Assembly: GCA_043718225.1 (NCBI GenBank)
Contig: JAYSWD010000139.1
Span: 1-11,534 of the forward strand
Direction of reading: 5' to 3'
DNA length: 11,534 bases
DNA from: Multiplicimicrobium sp043718225
GTDB taxonomy: Bacteria; Omnitrophota; Omnitrophia; Omnitrophales; Aquincolibacteriaceae
Within the stretch, counting starts at the first letter, position 1. Each line of letters starts with the position of its first letter. Positions 1-7,013 of this stretch are shown here, in pieces. Under the pieces are notes generated by a model. It searched no databases. It worked only from the letters and a program-made list of their open reading frames with translations, and was not told the origin of the DNA. A program made the position numbers and the translations under genes.

Positions 1-1
1 A

Positions 2-511
2 AATAAACAACTCACTGTACTTTACGTCCAGAAAAAATTCCCCAGACACATGCTATTTTTAAATGAAGGAATGTATTGGCTTATGTGGTATTACCAATAC
101 CAGAAGAAATTAATCGATTTCATGGGGCGAAACAGTCACTTAAATTGGGTTTACAAGCATGCTGCCGGTCAGGCGTGGGCTGAAGAGTCCATACTTAAAT
201 ATATCCAAGACAAACAATACCCTAATATTAAAATTGGAACACACTCATTTTTGGATTCATTGTTGGGTGTCGATCGTGTTATTGTGGATTTTGCATCAGG
301 CGCATTATTTGAATCTGTTACGCTCGGCCTTCCCACGCTTTGTCTTGTTCCTCGATATTTTAGAATTTCGCCCTATGCTGAAGAAACATTCGGAGATATC
401 ATTCAGCGGGGTTCTTCGATCGATGATTTTTTAGAAAAAATTCGGATTTTTATAAGTATTGAACCAAGCAAGATTTTAATTAACTCAAAGCTGATTCAAT
501 TACTTGAATAA
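2..511 (+). CDS. GT-B-like surface-carbohydrate transferase, 3' fragment
   Basis: The frame is open from base 2 to the TAA at 509-511, so this is the last 169 codons or so of a gene that starts upstream; the first in-frame ATG (50) is probably internal. The visible part looks like the C-terminal nucleotide-binding half of a GT-B-fold transferase. A strand with a Lys-His pair (LNWVYKHAAG, about nt 140-170) resembles the 'KxHP' strand of the glycerophosphotransferase, epimerase-like and LIC12162-type families. The block DRVIVDFASGALFESVTLG (about 275-330), followed by LPTLCLVP, is the usual 'Ser/Gly-x-x-x-Glu' donor-binding loop with a following Pro. The likely role is transfer of a sugar or polyol phosphate in surface glycan synthesis, which fits the neighbours. 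The family assignment is by pattern only, and the N-terminal acceptor domain is missing. A terminator follows directly, so this gene ends its transcription unit. Confidence 0.6.
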   Translation, partial: NKQLTVLYVQKKFPRHMLFLNEGMYWLMWYYQYQKKLIDFMGRNSHLNWVYKHAAGQAWAEESILKYIQDKQYPNIKIGTHSFLDSLLGVDRVIVDFASGALFESVTLGLPTLCLVPRYFRISPYAEETFGDIIQRGSSIDDFLEKIRIFISIEPSKILINSKLIQLLE

Positions 512-537
512 TGACAGGGAATCCGCTGTCATTTTTT
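511..537 (+). terminator. Rho-independent terminator after the first gene
   Basis: A perfect 7-bp inverted repeat, ATGACAG (511-517) and CTGTCAT (526-532), encloses an 8-base loop and runs straight into a T tract (532-537). The stem begins on the last base of the upstream stop codon. This is the clearest intrinsic terminator in the window and separates the first gene from the methyltransferase that follows. Confidence 0.8.
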
Positions 538-554
538 AAGCATAATATTATAAT
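526..554 (+). promoter_or_regulatory. Candidate sigma70 promoter for the methyltransferase at 597
   Basis: A consensus -10 hexamer TATAAT lies at 549-554. Exactly 17 bases upstream is CTGTCA (526-531), which matches 4 of 6 positions of TTGACA. This hexamer is also the 3' arm of the terminator stem. Transcription would start near 561, leaving a leader of about 36 bases that carries the GGAG at 581-584. A promoter is expected here because a terminator precedes it. AT-rich DNA gives chance -10 matches, so the call is moderate. Confidence 0.4.
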
Positions 555-596
555 AGTTTGTCAAAAATAACTCTCGTATAGGAGCATGCATATTTT

Positions 597-1532
597 ATGG
601 AAAAAGAAAATTTGAAAGAAATTGCGCAAAAAACCCGTAGCATTTATCTGAAGCAACATAATCACTATCTCGAGGACGATGTTTTGTTTAAAAGATTTTT
701 CGACATGGTTTCGTCACCGTCTTATTTCCATTTGACGAAAGATGATTTTAAGGGCGCAAAGATTCTGGATGCCGGCTGCGGCAATACTGCCTATTTCGAA
801 GTTGCTATGCATAGTTTTGGTGTCGGCCATATCACATGTCTTGATTTAGGCAACGAATGGATTGCTCCTCTTAAGGCCGCACTCACGAAGCGCGGTGTTG
901 AGGAAAATAAAGTCTCATACGTCAGCGGAAGCACGGATGAATTGCCTTTTCCGGACAATTCGTTTGATATTACATTTTCAAACGGCGTGCTTATGCATTT
1001 GGGAAGTATGGAGCAAATCGAAAGGGCGTTTAAGGAGCTATCGCGCGTTACTAAGCCGGGTGGATACTTTTATGTCATCTTCGGAAATCCAGGAGGGCTT
1101 TTGGAGAAAGAGGTGTGGCCCGCTTTACGTCAGTCCTATCGCGCTTCGTCCGAGTTTAAAGAGTTAATCGACAACTTAAAACCATCGGATTTCAGCGAAT
1201 TATTTCAAACAATGGCTCAAGGGATGAAAAAAAACACTGGGGAAGAAATTGAGACAGGGAAGTTTGCGGCGCTTTTCGATATTGATTTTTGCACAACGAT
1301 ACAAAATTTAATTCAGGTTCCTAAACGTTTCATTTTGGAAGTGACGGAAGATGTCGCGCTTAACTGGTTTAAAGAAAATAATTTCGAACAGCCAAAACGC
1401 TGCAAACGTTATGTGGTGCGGCAAAACATACGAAAGTTTTTTGCGCCATTACACTTCGATAACTCGACTCGGTTTTCAAAAATTATTTATGGTCCGGGAA
1501 ACTTCGAATTTATAGCGCAAAAAAAACTATAA
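597..1532 (+). CDS. Class I SAM-dependent methyltransferase (Methyltransf_11 type)
   Basis: This 311-residue protein has a complete Rossmann-type methyltransferase core. The SAM-binding glycine loop is ILDAGCGN (residues 56-63). The acidic end of strand 2 is LDLG (82-85). LPFPDNSFDITFSNGVLMHL (116-135) covers motifs II/III, and VTKPGGYFYV (151-160) is the typical post-motif strand. The roughly 150 residues after the core are not recognised and probably determine the acceptor. The predicted role is methylation of a sugar or other small cytosolic acceptor of the glycan pathway; the exact target cannot be read from sequence. The start at 597 is preceded by GGAG at 581-584, a rather long 12-base spacing; the nearer ATG at 586 is out of frame. 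The gene follows a terminator and probable promoter. The run of eight A near its 3' end (1519-1526) is in frame. The core assignment is firm and the substrate unknown. Confidence 0.88.
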   Translation: MEKENLKEIAQKTRSIYLKQHNHYLEDDVLFKRFFDMVSSPSYFHLTKDDFKGAKILDAGCGNTAYFEVAMHSFGVGHITCLDLGNEWIAPLKAALTKRGVEENKVSYVSGSTDELPFPDNSFDITFSNGVLMHLGSMEQIERAFKELSRVTKPGGYFYVIFGNPGGLLEKEVWPALRQSYRASSEFKELIDNLKPSDFSELFQTMAQGMKKNTGEEIETGKFAALFDIDFCTTIQNLIQVPKRFILEVTEDVALNWFKENNFEQPKRCKRYVVRQNIRKFFAPLHFDNSTRFSKIIYGPGNFEFIAQKKL

Positions 1533-1576
1533 AATCCATCAATTTAACCTCATCACGGGTTTTATCCCCTTATTCA

Positions 1577-1590
1577 AATTACGTGTAATT
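1577..1590. repeat. Short dyad AATTAC-GT-GTAATT before the flippase gene
   Basis: Two 6-base inverted arms separated by 2 bases sit 27 bases before the preferred flippase start. The 72-base gap holding it (1533-1604) shows no convincing terminator or promoter. The dyad could bind a dimeric regulator, but AT-rich dyads this short occur by chance, and there is no second copy in the window. Confidence 0.2.
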
Positions 1591-1616
1591 GATTCTTCCA
1601 ATACATGAGAAGCACT

Positions 1617-3089
1617 ATGTCCAAACGCGCGGAAATCTTTAAACAAGTCGGGTCCTATACAGTGAGCACTTATGCGGCACAATTTATTACCGTGTTCGGT
1701 TCGGTTCTTGCTAAATATTTTTTGGGCCCGGTAAATACCGGAATTTGGACGGCGCTGCAGATGATTCTCGATTTTTCAAAGTATTCAGGCTTGGGTGTGA
1801 ATACGGTTCTCAATTTGGATGTGCCTTATCATCAAGCTAAAGGAGACTCGGCGCGCGTTTCGGAAACGGTAAATACAGTATTTACTTTTTTGTGCTTTTC
1901 CTCCATGTTGATTGGGTTAGCGGTTTTAACTTATGCGCTCTTTCGCGGACCGGCTCTTTCGCGGGAACTTTTTTGGGGCCTTATCTTTGCATCTGTGCTG
2001 ATTCTGATTCAGCGGCTGAATAATTTCTTTGTCACGCTATTACGGGCATTCAAAAACTTTGAGACTGCGAGCCGCCAAAACATCTATTCAGCGCTCGTGA
2101 ATGTTTTTTTGATCGGGTTTTTAGCGTCCCAGTTCAAAATTTACGGCTTTCTCTGGGCAATCGGACTAAGTTTGATCTTTAATATTGTTTATATTCAATG
2201 GAAAGAGAAATATTTAATCCGGCTAAGTTTCCGCATCGATATTCTTAAAAAAACTGTGGCAAGCGGTCTTCCCTTAATGACGCTTGGAATTGTTGATACT
2301 TTTTTCCGTTCGATTGATAAGTTTATGATTCTGCAGTTTTTAGGCTTTAAAGCGATGGGGCTTTACAGTATCGGTCAAATGGCGGCAAATTATTTGAATT
2401 CTTTGCACGTGTCGATTGCGGTTGTTCTTCTTCCTCACTTTCAGGAAAAATTTGGTAAGAACGATAATCGTAAAGACTTACGCGACTATTTTGAACATGG
2501 CATGCATGGTTTTTCGAATCTTTTCCCGCCCTTAATCGCATTGACTTGGGTTCTTGCGCCTTTTTTTACCCATACCGTTTTGAGCTTATTTGCAGAAGGT
2601 TTGCCGGCTTTAAAATGGATTGTCCTCGGAATTTACTTTGTATCGCTGGGAAACTTATGTTCAAACTATTTAGTGACCATTAAAGACCGGAAACGGGTTC
2701 TGTTTTCGCTCCTTGCGGCGTCTTTTTTTGCGCTCGCCCTGGGAATTCAATTTATCCAAAAAGGGTGGGGGGTCGCCGGAATTGCTGCGGCTTCAATGTT
2801 TGCTTCTTGGTTTAGTTTTTCACTTTTATTTCGAGCTTCTATGCCGGGTGTTTATGCGGCGGCAGAAGCCTGGAAACTTTATGGAACGATCATGTTTAAG
2901 TTTATTTTACTTGTAACGGTATTAACCGGAATCGATTATTACGTGCTTCATGATGGAAGCTCAATTTTGCGGACCCTTGCGGCGCTGTTGATTGTTTGTG
3001 TTGCCAGTTTTCCGCTTCTTTTCAGCCTGAACAAAAAATTAAATCTCATGGACGTCGTCAAGAAGCGTTTCGCGCGAGGCAAGCCATGA
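1617..3089 (+). CDS. Wzx-type polysaccharide flippase (MOP superfamily)
   Basis: The product is an integral membrane protein of about 490 residues with many hydrophobic segments along its whole length, about 12-14 by eye, the normal size and layout for Wzx/RfbX-like flippases. The N-terminal block after the first helix contains FLGPVNTGIWTALQMI and then YSGLGVN and PYHQAKGD, the conserved 'LGP..yGiW' region of polysaccharide-biosynthesis MOP transporters. The protein would flip a lipid-linked oligosaccharide from the cytosolic to the outer face of the inner membrane. An in-frame ATG at 1605 would add four residues, but it has no ribosome site; ATG 1617 has GAGAAG at 1607-1612 and gives an N-terminus of MSKRAEIFKQ, so it is preferred. 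The stop overlaps the next start (ATGA at 3086-3089), indicating translational coupling with the following methyltransferase. A distant O-antigen or lipid transporter of the same superfamily is the only alternative. Confidence 0.88.
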   Translation: MSKRAEIFKQVGSYTVSTYAAQFITVFGSVLAKYFLGPVNTGIWTALQMILDFSKYSGLGVNTVLNLDVPYHQAKGDSARVSETVNTVFTFLCFSSMLIGLAVLTYALFRGPALSRELFWGLIFASVLILIQRLNNFFVTLLRAFKNFETASRQNIYSALVNVFLIGFLASQFKIYGFLWAIGLSLIFNIVYIQWKEKYLIRLSFRIDILKKTVASGLPLMTLGIVDTFFRSIDKFMILQFLGFKAMGLYSIGQMAANYLNSLHVSIAVVLLPHFQEKFGKNDNRKDLRDYFEHGMHGFSNLFPPLIALTWVLAPFFTHTVLSLFAEGLPALKWIVLGIYFVSLGNLCSNYLVTIKDRKRVLFSLLAASFFALALGIQFIQKGWGVAGIAAASMFASWFSFSLLFRASMPGVYAAAEAWKLYGTIMFKFILLVTVLTGIDYYVLHDGSSILRTLAALLIVCVASFPLLFSLNKKLNLMDVVKKRFARGKP

Positions 3090-3985
3090 GCTTTCCTTTG
3101 ATTTCTATTACGAAATGTCCTGTCTGCTTGTCGGAAGCGCGGCTTTTTTTGTGGAAGGTGGGTGAGGTTTCGGTGTTTCGCTGCAAGAAGTGCGCATTAG
3201 GATATCTGGATCCTGCTTTAAATCCTGAGAGCATGGCGGCCGCATACGAATCCACGGAATCACTCATACGGCTGCATCAATTTCATGAGGGATATTACGA
3301 ATATACAGATTTAAGCAAGACCACGCGCACACGCGCAGAATTCTTAAATCATTTAACGAACATTGAAAAGTATCTTCCAAAAGAAATGGCCCGTCGTGTC
3401 TTAGATATTGGCTATGGAAATGGTATGTTTTTGGCGCTGGCAAAATCTCGCGGATGGCAGGTGGAGGGACTTGATACAAGTCCTCAAAACGCAGCTTCAG
3501 CCAAGAAGAATTATGATCTTAATTTAAATGTGGGTTTTTTTCAGGACAGTTGTTTTAAGCAATCTTTCTCCGTCATCACCATGTTAGATGTGATTGAACA
3601 TCAAATTAACCCGCACGCATTCATTCGAAAAGCACATGAACTTTTAAAGCCAGGAGGGCTGCTTTTAATAGCTCTGCCGAATGAAGATAGTTTTCTGAGG
3701 TTTTTATCGCAAATTCTCTATCGTTTGTCTTTTGGCAATATGACTCTTGGACTCAAAATGGTTTATGTTTTAGAGCATGTGGCCTATTACAATACAAAGA
3801 CACTTTCCAAGTTGTTTGAAGTAAATGGATTCGAGCCGGTTGACTTTTTTTTTACAAGTACAGATTTAAAAAAATATAATTTAAGCGGTCTACAACAGCT
3901 AGCCGGAGAGGTGATTTTATTTTTTGGAAAATTATTTGGAATGCAAAATAGATTAACCATGATAGTTAAAAAGCCGGGAGCCTGA
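3086..3985 (+). CDS. SAM-dependent methyltransferase with N-terminal zinc ribbon
   Basis: This 299-residue protein begins with a zinc-ribbon-like pair of CxxC knuckles (Cys11/Cys14 and Cys33/Cys36), followed by a class I methyltransferase. Motif I is VLDIGYGNG (105-113), with Tyr where Cys is more usual. The acidic residue after strand 2 is Asp130 (EGLDTSP). MLDVIEHQ (166-173) and LLKPGGLLLIALPN (187-200) complete the core. HVAYYNTKTLSKLFEVNGF (231-249) matches the common C-terminal segment of Methyltransf_23-like enzymes in glycan clusters. The frame stays open upstream to 2996, but that stretch lies inside the flippase gene; ATG 3086 has GAGG at 3076-3079 and a 4-base ATGA overlap, so it is the start. 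The likely role is methylation of a nucleotide sugar or a glycan residue. The ribbon may be structural or may bind the acceptor. A run of nine T (3845-3853) lies in frame. Confidence 0.88.
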   Translation: MSFPLISITKCPVCLSEARLFLWKVGEVSVFRCKKCALGYLDPALNPESMAAAYESTESLIRLHQFHEGYYEYTDLSKTTRTRAEFLNHLTNIEKYLPKEMARRVLDIGYGNGMFLALAKSRGWQVEGLDTSPQNAASAKKNYDLNLNVGFFQDSCFKQSFSVITMLDVIEHQINPHAFIRKAHELLKPGGLLLIALPNEDSFLRFLSQILYRLSFGNMTLGLKMVYVLEHVAYYNTKTLSKLFEVNGFEPVDFFFTSTDLKKYNLSGLQQLAGEVILFFGKLFGMQNRLTMIVKKPGA

Positions 3986-3987
3986 AC

Positions 3988-5073
3988 GTGATTAAGGTTG
4001 GATTCGATGCGCAAGCCACGCAAGGCCGATTGTCCGGGCTTGGGGTTTCAACCTGCAGTTTGCTTACGGCGCTAAAGCAGCAGATATGTTTGCCGTTTGA
4101 GCTACACACCTATTCAACAAAGCTTAAGTCCGGAGAAAATCTCAATACAATCCGGCGCCTTTGGTGGGAGAATCAGATTTTGCCCGCGAAAGTAAAACAC
4201 GACAAAATGGATATTTTACATGTGCCGGCTTTTTCCCCGCCTTTTCATAAGCCGTGTCGTTTGGTAGTAACGGTGCATGATATTGCTGGGTTGCTTTTTC
4301 GCAATCAGATGGGTGCGGCAAGTTTGTTTTATTGGAAACATTGGCTACCGCTCACAATCCGCCAAGCGGATCGAATTATTGCAAGCTCGGAACACACGAA
4401 AAAAGACCTGATCGAACATTTAAGAATTCCTGAGGATAAAATTCATGTCATTTATCTGTCCGGTCATGAAGGGTTCACGCACGAGATTGCGGAAGAGAAG
4501 CTTGCAAGTGTTAAAAAAAAATTGGGCATTATCGGTAAATATTTTGTTTTTGTGGGAACTTTAGAGCCCCGAAAAAATTTAGCGCGCATCATGGAAACTT
4601 TCAATATTTTTTCGAAAATGCACCCGGATTATCAGCTGGTTTTAGTGGGTTCGAAAGAGTTTGCCCGCGGAAAGTATGCCGAGCTATTAAATCGAGAGCA
4701 GCATTTTTTGCCGGGACAAATTTTAACACCGGGTTTTGTCGACCACGCCAGTTTGAACGCGCTCTATTGCGGTGCACAAGCGCTTTTGTTTCCTTCGCTT
4801 TACGAAGGCTTTGGTATGCCTATTTTGGAAGCTATGGCTTCAGGGTGCCCTGTCATGACATCTCGAATTACATCGACGCCAGAAGTTGCCGGCAATGCTG
4901 GATTATTGGTTGATCCGTACAATATGCGGGATATATTGCAGGGTATGATCTCTTTGGCGGAGAGCACATCTCTATGCTTGGACATGCGGCTTCTAGGGCT
5001 GGAGCAAATTAAAAAATTCTCTTGGAATGAAACCGCTAAAAATGTAATCGATGTTTATACAAGTTTAATATGA
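3988..5073 (+). CDS. Glycosyltransferase family 4 (mannosyl/rhamnosyl type)
   Basis: This 361-residue protein is a full-length GT-B retaining glycosyltransferase of family GT4. The N-terminal half has FDAQATQGRLSGLGV (6-20), the acceptor-side glycine loop, and HVPAF (78-82) with VVTVHDIA (93-100). The hinge region carries ADRIIASSEHTKKDL (127-141). The C-terminal half has FVFVGTLEPRKNL (186-198), the donor-phosphate site (Arg195, Lys196), and YEGFGMPILEAMASG (272-286) with the EX7E pair Glu273/Glu281. STPEVAGNAGLLVDP (296-310) closes the domain. It would transfer a sugar from a nucleotide donor to the growing lipid-linked oligosaccharide at the cytosolic face of the membrane. The best resemblance is to WbaZ/MtfB-like mannosyltransferases, but the donor cannot be fixed from sequence. 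The start is GTG at 3988, with GGGAG at 3976-3980 and only 2 bases after the previous stop, so it belongs to the flippase-methyltransferase operon. A run of nine A (4513-4521) is in frame. Confidence 0.9.
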   Translation: MIKVGFDAQATQGRLSGLGVSTCSLLTALKQQICLPFELHTYSTKLKSGENLNTIRRLWWENQILPAKVKHDKMDILHVPAFSPPFHKPCRLVVTVHDIAGLLFRNQMGAASLFYWKHWLPLTIRQADRIIASSEHTKKDLIEHLRIPEDKIHVIYLSGHEGFTHEIAEEKLASVKKKLGIIGKYFVFVGTLEPRKNLARIMETFNIFSKMHPDYQLVLVGSKEFARGKYAELLNREQHFLPGQILTPGFVDHASLNALYCGAQALLFPSLYEGFGMPILEAMASGCPVMTSRITSTPEVAGNAGLLVDPYNMRDILQGMISLAESTSLCLDMRLLGLEQIKKFSWNETAKNVIDVYTSLI

Positions 5074-5100
5074 AACATTATTTCTGAGATTAAATATTTA

Positions 5101-5129
5101 AAGATATTTCGGCAATTGCAAAATATCTT
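5101..5129 (+). repeat. AT-rich hairpin after the GT4 gene
   Basis: A perfect 9-bp inverted repeat, AAGATATTT (5101-5109) and AAATATCTT (5121-5129), has an 11-base loop that itself contains the palindrome GCAATTGC (5112-5119). No T tract follows at once, so alone it is not a standard terminator. It overlaps the next hairpin by two bases. It could protect the 3' end of the transcript or be a protein-binding dyad. Confidence 0.5.
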
Positions 5130-5155
5130 GCAAAACAGTTTTCTGCAATTTTTTT
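5128..5155 (+). terminator. Probable Rho-independent terminator after the GT4 gene
   Basis: TTGC (5128-5131) pairs with GCAA (5145-5148) and AAAA (5132-5135) pairs with TTTT (5139-5142), with a CAG loop and a two-base bulge. Seven T follow directly (5149-5155). The stem is AT-rich and imperfect, so it may be leaky. Its place just after the GT4 stop, in a 135-base gap with the next gene's own GGAG site, supports a transcription-unit end. Confidence 0.55.
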
Positions 5156-5208
5156 AATTCGCAATCAGGCGGTTTTAACGCCAACAGAAGCAAGATCGGA
5201 GTTCAAAT

Positions 5209-5925
5209 ATGTGTAATCAGACCGGTAGAGATTTTGGATTGGAAAGTCTCACAGAACGGGATGTTAGGAGTAAATCAATTATTGAAGTCGGAGCCCGCGA
5301 TGTAAATGGCTCAATTCGGCCTGAAATCGAAAAACTTTTTCCTCTTCGCTATCTTGGCGTTGATATTCAAACGGGGCCGGGGGTTGATGAAATTTGCAGG
5401 GCCGAAGATCTTATCAGTCGGTTCGGGCGCGATGTGTTCGATGTCGTGATATGCACGGAGGTTCTCGAGCATGTAAAAAATTGGCCGCAAGTCATTCAGA
5501 ATTTAAAAGGTATTATGAAGCCGGGCGGCGTTCTCATTATTACGACGAGATCCAAAGGGTTTGATTATCATGGCTTTCCTTATGATTTCTGGAGGTATGA
5601 AAAAGCGGATATGGAATATATATTTTCAGACCTCGTTCTGGAAAGAGTTCAGACAGACCCCCAAGCACCAGGGGTTTTTTTGATGGCAAGAAAACCCGAA
5701 CCCTATGTCGAAAGACAATTGGGTAACTATCAACTATATTCAATTCTGCAAAATCGAAAATCTTCTGTTTTATTGAATAGTTTTTATTGGGCCTTGGTTT
5801 GCTTGCCGATTATAAAATTACTCGGGGGAAAAGAATATGTGTCTCGGATCATGTTTTATAACGCATTTCCCTCAAAAATCCCGCTGCTTATTAAAAATAA
5901 GTTAGCTGGCTTAATTCGAAAATGA
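5209..5925 (+). CDS. SAM-dependent methyltransferase with HGFPYDFWRY motif
   Basis: This 238-residue class I methyltransferase has SIIEVGARDVNGS (23-35) as its SAM loop, YLGVDIQTGPGVD (48-60) at strand 2, FDVVICTEVLEHVKNW (77-92) and MKPGGVLIITT (103-113). HGFPYDFWRYEKADM (121-135) is characteristic of a Methyltransf_11 subgroup common in surface-glycan clusters. The C-terminal 75 residues lie outside the core, include a hydrophobic stretch SFYWALVCLPIIKLLGG (191-207) and end in a basic tail, so the enzyme may associate with the inner membrane surface where lipid-linked glycan is built; that part is inference. The start is supported by GGAG at 5198-5201 with 7-base spacing. It follows a probable terminator, so a promoter is expected in 5156-5200, but none is convincing. 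It overlaps the following GT2 by 4 bases, which suggests they act on the same glycan unit. Confidence 0.85.
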   Translation: MCNQTGRDFGLESLTERDVRSKSIIEVGARDVNGSIRPEIEKLFPLRYLGVDIQTGPGVDEICRAEDLISRFGRDVFDVVICTEVLEHVKNWPQVIQNLKGIMKPGGVLIITTRSKGFDYHGFPYDFWRYEKADMEYIFSDLVLERVQTDPQAPGVFLMARKPEPYVERQLGNYQLYSILQNRKSSVLLNSFYWALVCLPIIKLLGGKEYVSRIMFYNAFPSKIPLLIKNKLAGLIRK

Positions 5926-6860
5926 CGCTCAAGATGCCCAACGGTAATTTGACATGCAGGATCGTGGCGCTGAATTACAACGGCAAAGAGTTGCTGCGTA
6001 ATTTTTTGCCGAGCTGGCTTCAATCCGCAGAAGCAAGTTCATATAGATGTGCGGTCACGGTGCTTGATAATCAAAGCAGCGACGGCAGCATCGAATTTGT
6101 TTCAAAAAATTATCCCTCTGTGGATATTTTTCTTGCTAAAGAAAATCGTGTGCTTTGCTCATATAATGAAATTGCCGCTGTCCTGAAAGAAGATATTCTT
6201 ATCTTCCTTAATAATGACATCCAAACCGAAAAAGGTTTCGTTGATCCATTGATTCGGCCTTTCGCTGAACGTGATGACATGTTTTTTGTGGTGCCCTACG
6301 GATGTCGTTCAATTCCAAAAAGCAGATGGGGGACAGTAAGCGCCGCATTTGATTATCCGGAGTATGAATTCAACCTGAATAAGGCGGGGTATGTTTATTC
6401 GGCCGGTTCCGGTGCTTTTGACCGAAAAAAATTTTTGGAAATCGGCGGTTATGATGATATTTACTTGCCCGGATATTATGAGGATGTTGATTTGTGCCAT
6501 CGCGGCTGGAAAAAAGGCTGGGTGGGCTATTGCTCTCCCGAAAGCAGAGTTCATCATCTCGGGTCAGTTAGTTTTAATAAACGTTATTCCGAAAAAGAAA
6601 AACAGGCCCTGGTTTTTAGAAACGGAGTTTTTTTTATGATAAAAAATATAACGGATCACTATTTATTTATAAAATTTATTTTCGGCTTGATTTTGAAAAT
6701 TCTGTGGGCAATTGGTTCGGGGAAGCATTTTATTTTAAAAGGATTTGGTATGGCCTTGACGCGTCTGCCGGAAGCCTGGGGGCGGCGCGCTACAGATTGC
6801 GCGGGAAACGGTCAATCAGACAAAGAACTCTTTAAAGTGATACGGGATGATATTTCATAA
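5922..6860 (+). CDS. GT2 glycosyltransferase (rhamnosyltransferase-like), paralogue of the next gene
   Basis: This 312-residue GT-A fold family 2 glycosyltransferase begins with CRIVALNYNGKELL (12-25), followed by VTVLDNQSSDGS (45-56). The metal/donor site appears as NND (97-99, in IFLNNDI). SAGSGAFDRKKF (160-171) precedes YYEDVDLCHRGWKKGW (185-200), the acidic ED motif of WbbL-like enzymes, and His211/His212 follow. The C-terminus has a hydrophobic or amphipathic segment (about 246-280). It would add one sugar to a lipid-linked acceptor. The ATG at 5922 overlaps the previous stop (ATGA), but neither it nor the in-frame ATG at 5934 has a clear ribosome site. The 5934 start would align residue for residue with the start of the paralogue at 7014, so the true start is uncertain by four codons. 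It shares long blocks with the GT half of the next gene and appears to be its tandem duplicate. Confidence 0.87.
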   Translation: MTLKMPNGNLTCRIVALNYNGKELLRNFLPSWLQSAEASSYRCAVTVLDNQSSDGSIEFVSKNYPSVDIFLAKENRVLCSYNEIAAVLKEDILIFLNNDIQTEKGFVDPLIRPFAERDDMFFVVPYGCRSIPKSRWGTVSAAFDYPEYEFNLNKAGYVYSAGSGAFDRKKFLEIGGYDDIYLPGYYEDVDLCHRGWKKGWVGYCSPESRVHHLGSVSFNKRYSEKEKQALVFRNGVFFMIKNITDHYLFIKFIFGLILKILWAIGSGKHFILKGFGMALTRLPEAWGRRATDCAGNGQSDKELFKVIRDDIS

Positions 6861-7013
6861 AGTCAGCCAGGCTCTATTTATTTAGCCCGATATAACGACA
6901 TTGTTTTTTAGGCACGGCTGTAAATAAAGAAAAGTTTTCCCCAAAAAGCTATAAAGTTTATTAGAATCAACACGCATCAAACCATCATTTGTGTAAAGAA
7001 TTAATTTAAAATT
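6861..7013. other. 153-base intergenic gap with bulged inverted repeat
   Basis: I find no gene and no firm promoter here. TTTATTTAGCC (6877-6887) can pair with GGCT plus AAATAAA (6916-6919 and 6922-6928) across a two-base bulge, with a 28-base loop. An alternative small hairpin uses GGCT (6870-6873) with AGCC (6884-6887). Neither is directly followed by a T tract. A TATAAA (6950-6955) lacks a partner -35. The following gene has no clear Shine-Dalgarno site. Confidence 0.3.

Noticed and set aside
862..1167. 101-codon open frame inside the first methyltransferase gene
   Set aside because: It overlaps a well-supported methyltransferase in another frame and its product has no recognisable features.
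1605..1616. Earlier ATG for the flippase
   Set aside because: It has no ribosome site; the in-frame ATG four codons later has GAGAAG ahead. The difference is small and 1605 cannot be excluded.
2347..2541. Minus-strand open frames here and at 3058-3479, 3787-4023, 5540-5743, 6309-6557, 7426-7650, 8137-8355, 10309-10503 and 11276-11458
   Set aside because: All lie opposite confident + strand genes, are short (60-82 codons), lack family motifs and are explained as antisense shadows.
2996..3085. Upstream in-frame extension of the zinc-ribbon methyltransferase
   Set aside because: It lies entirely inside the flippase gene in another frame, shows no domain features, and the ATG at 3086 has a good GAGG site and an ATGA overlap.
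3845..3853. Run of nine T in a methyltransferase gene, and nine A at 4513-4521 in the GT4 gene, as phase-variation tracts
   Set aside because: Runs of seven to nine A or T are common through this AT-rich window (for example 1519-1526, 6628-6635 and 10348-10355), fit normal Lys or Phe codons, and do not stand out.
5168..5182. GGCG...CGCC mini-hairpin before the methyltransferase at 5209
   Set aside because: Only 4 bp with a 7-base loop and no T tract; it is likely chance.
6391..6639. 82-codon open frame inside the GT2 gene, with a similar shadow at 7531-7731
   Set aside because: Both are shifted-frame readings of the conserved GT2 motif region; their resemblance reflects the duplication of the real genes.
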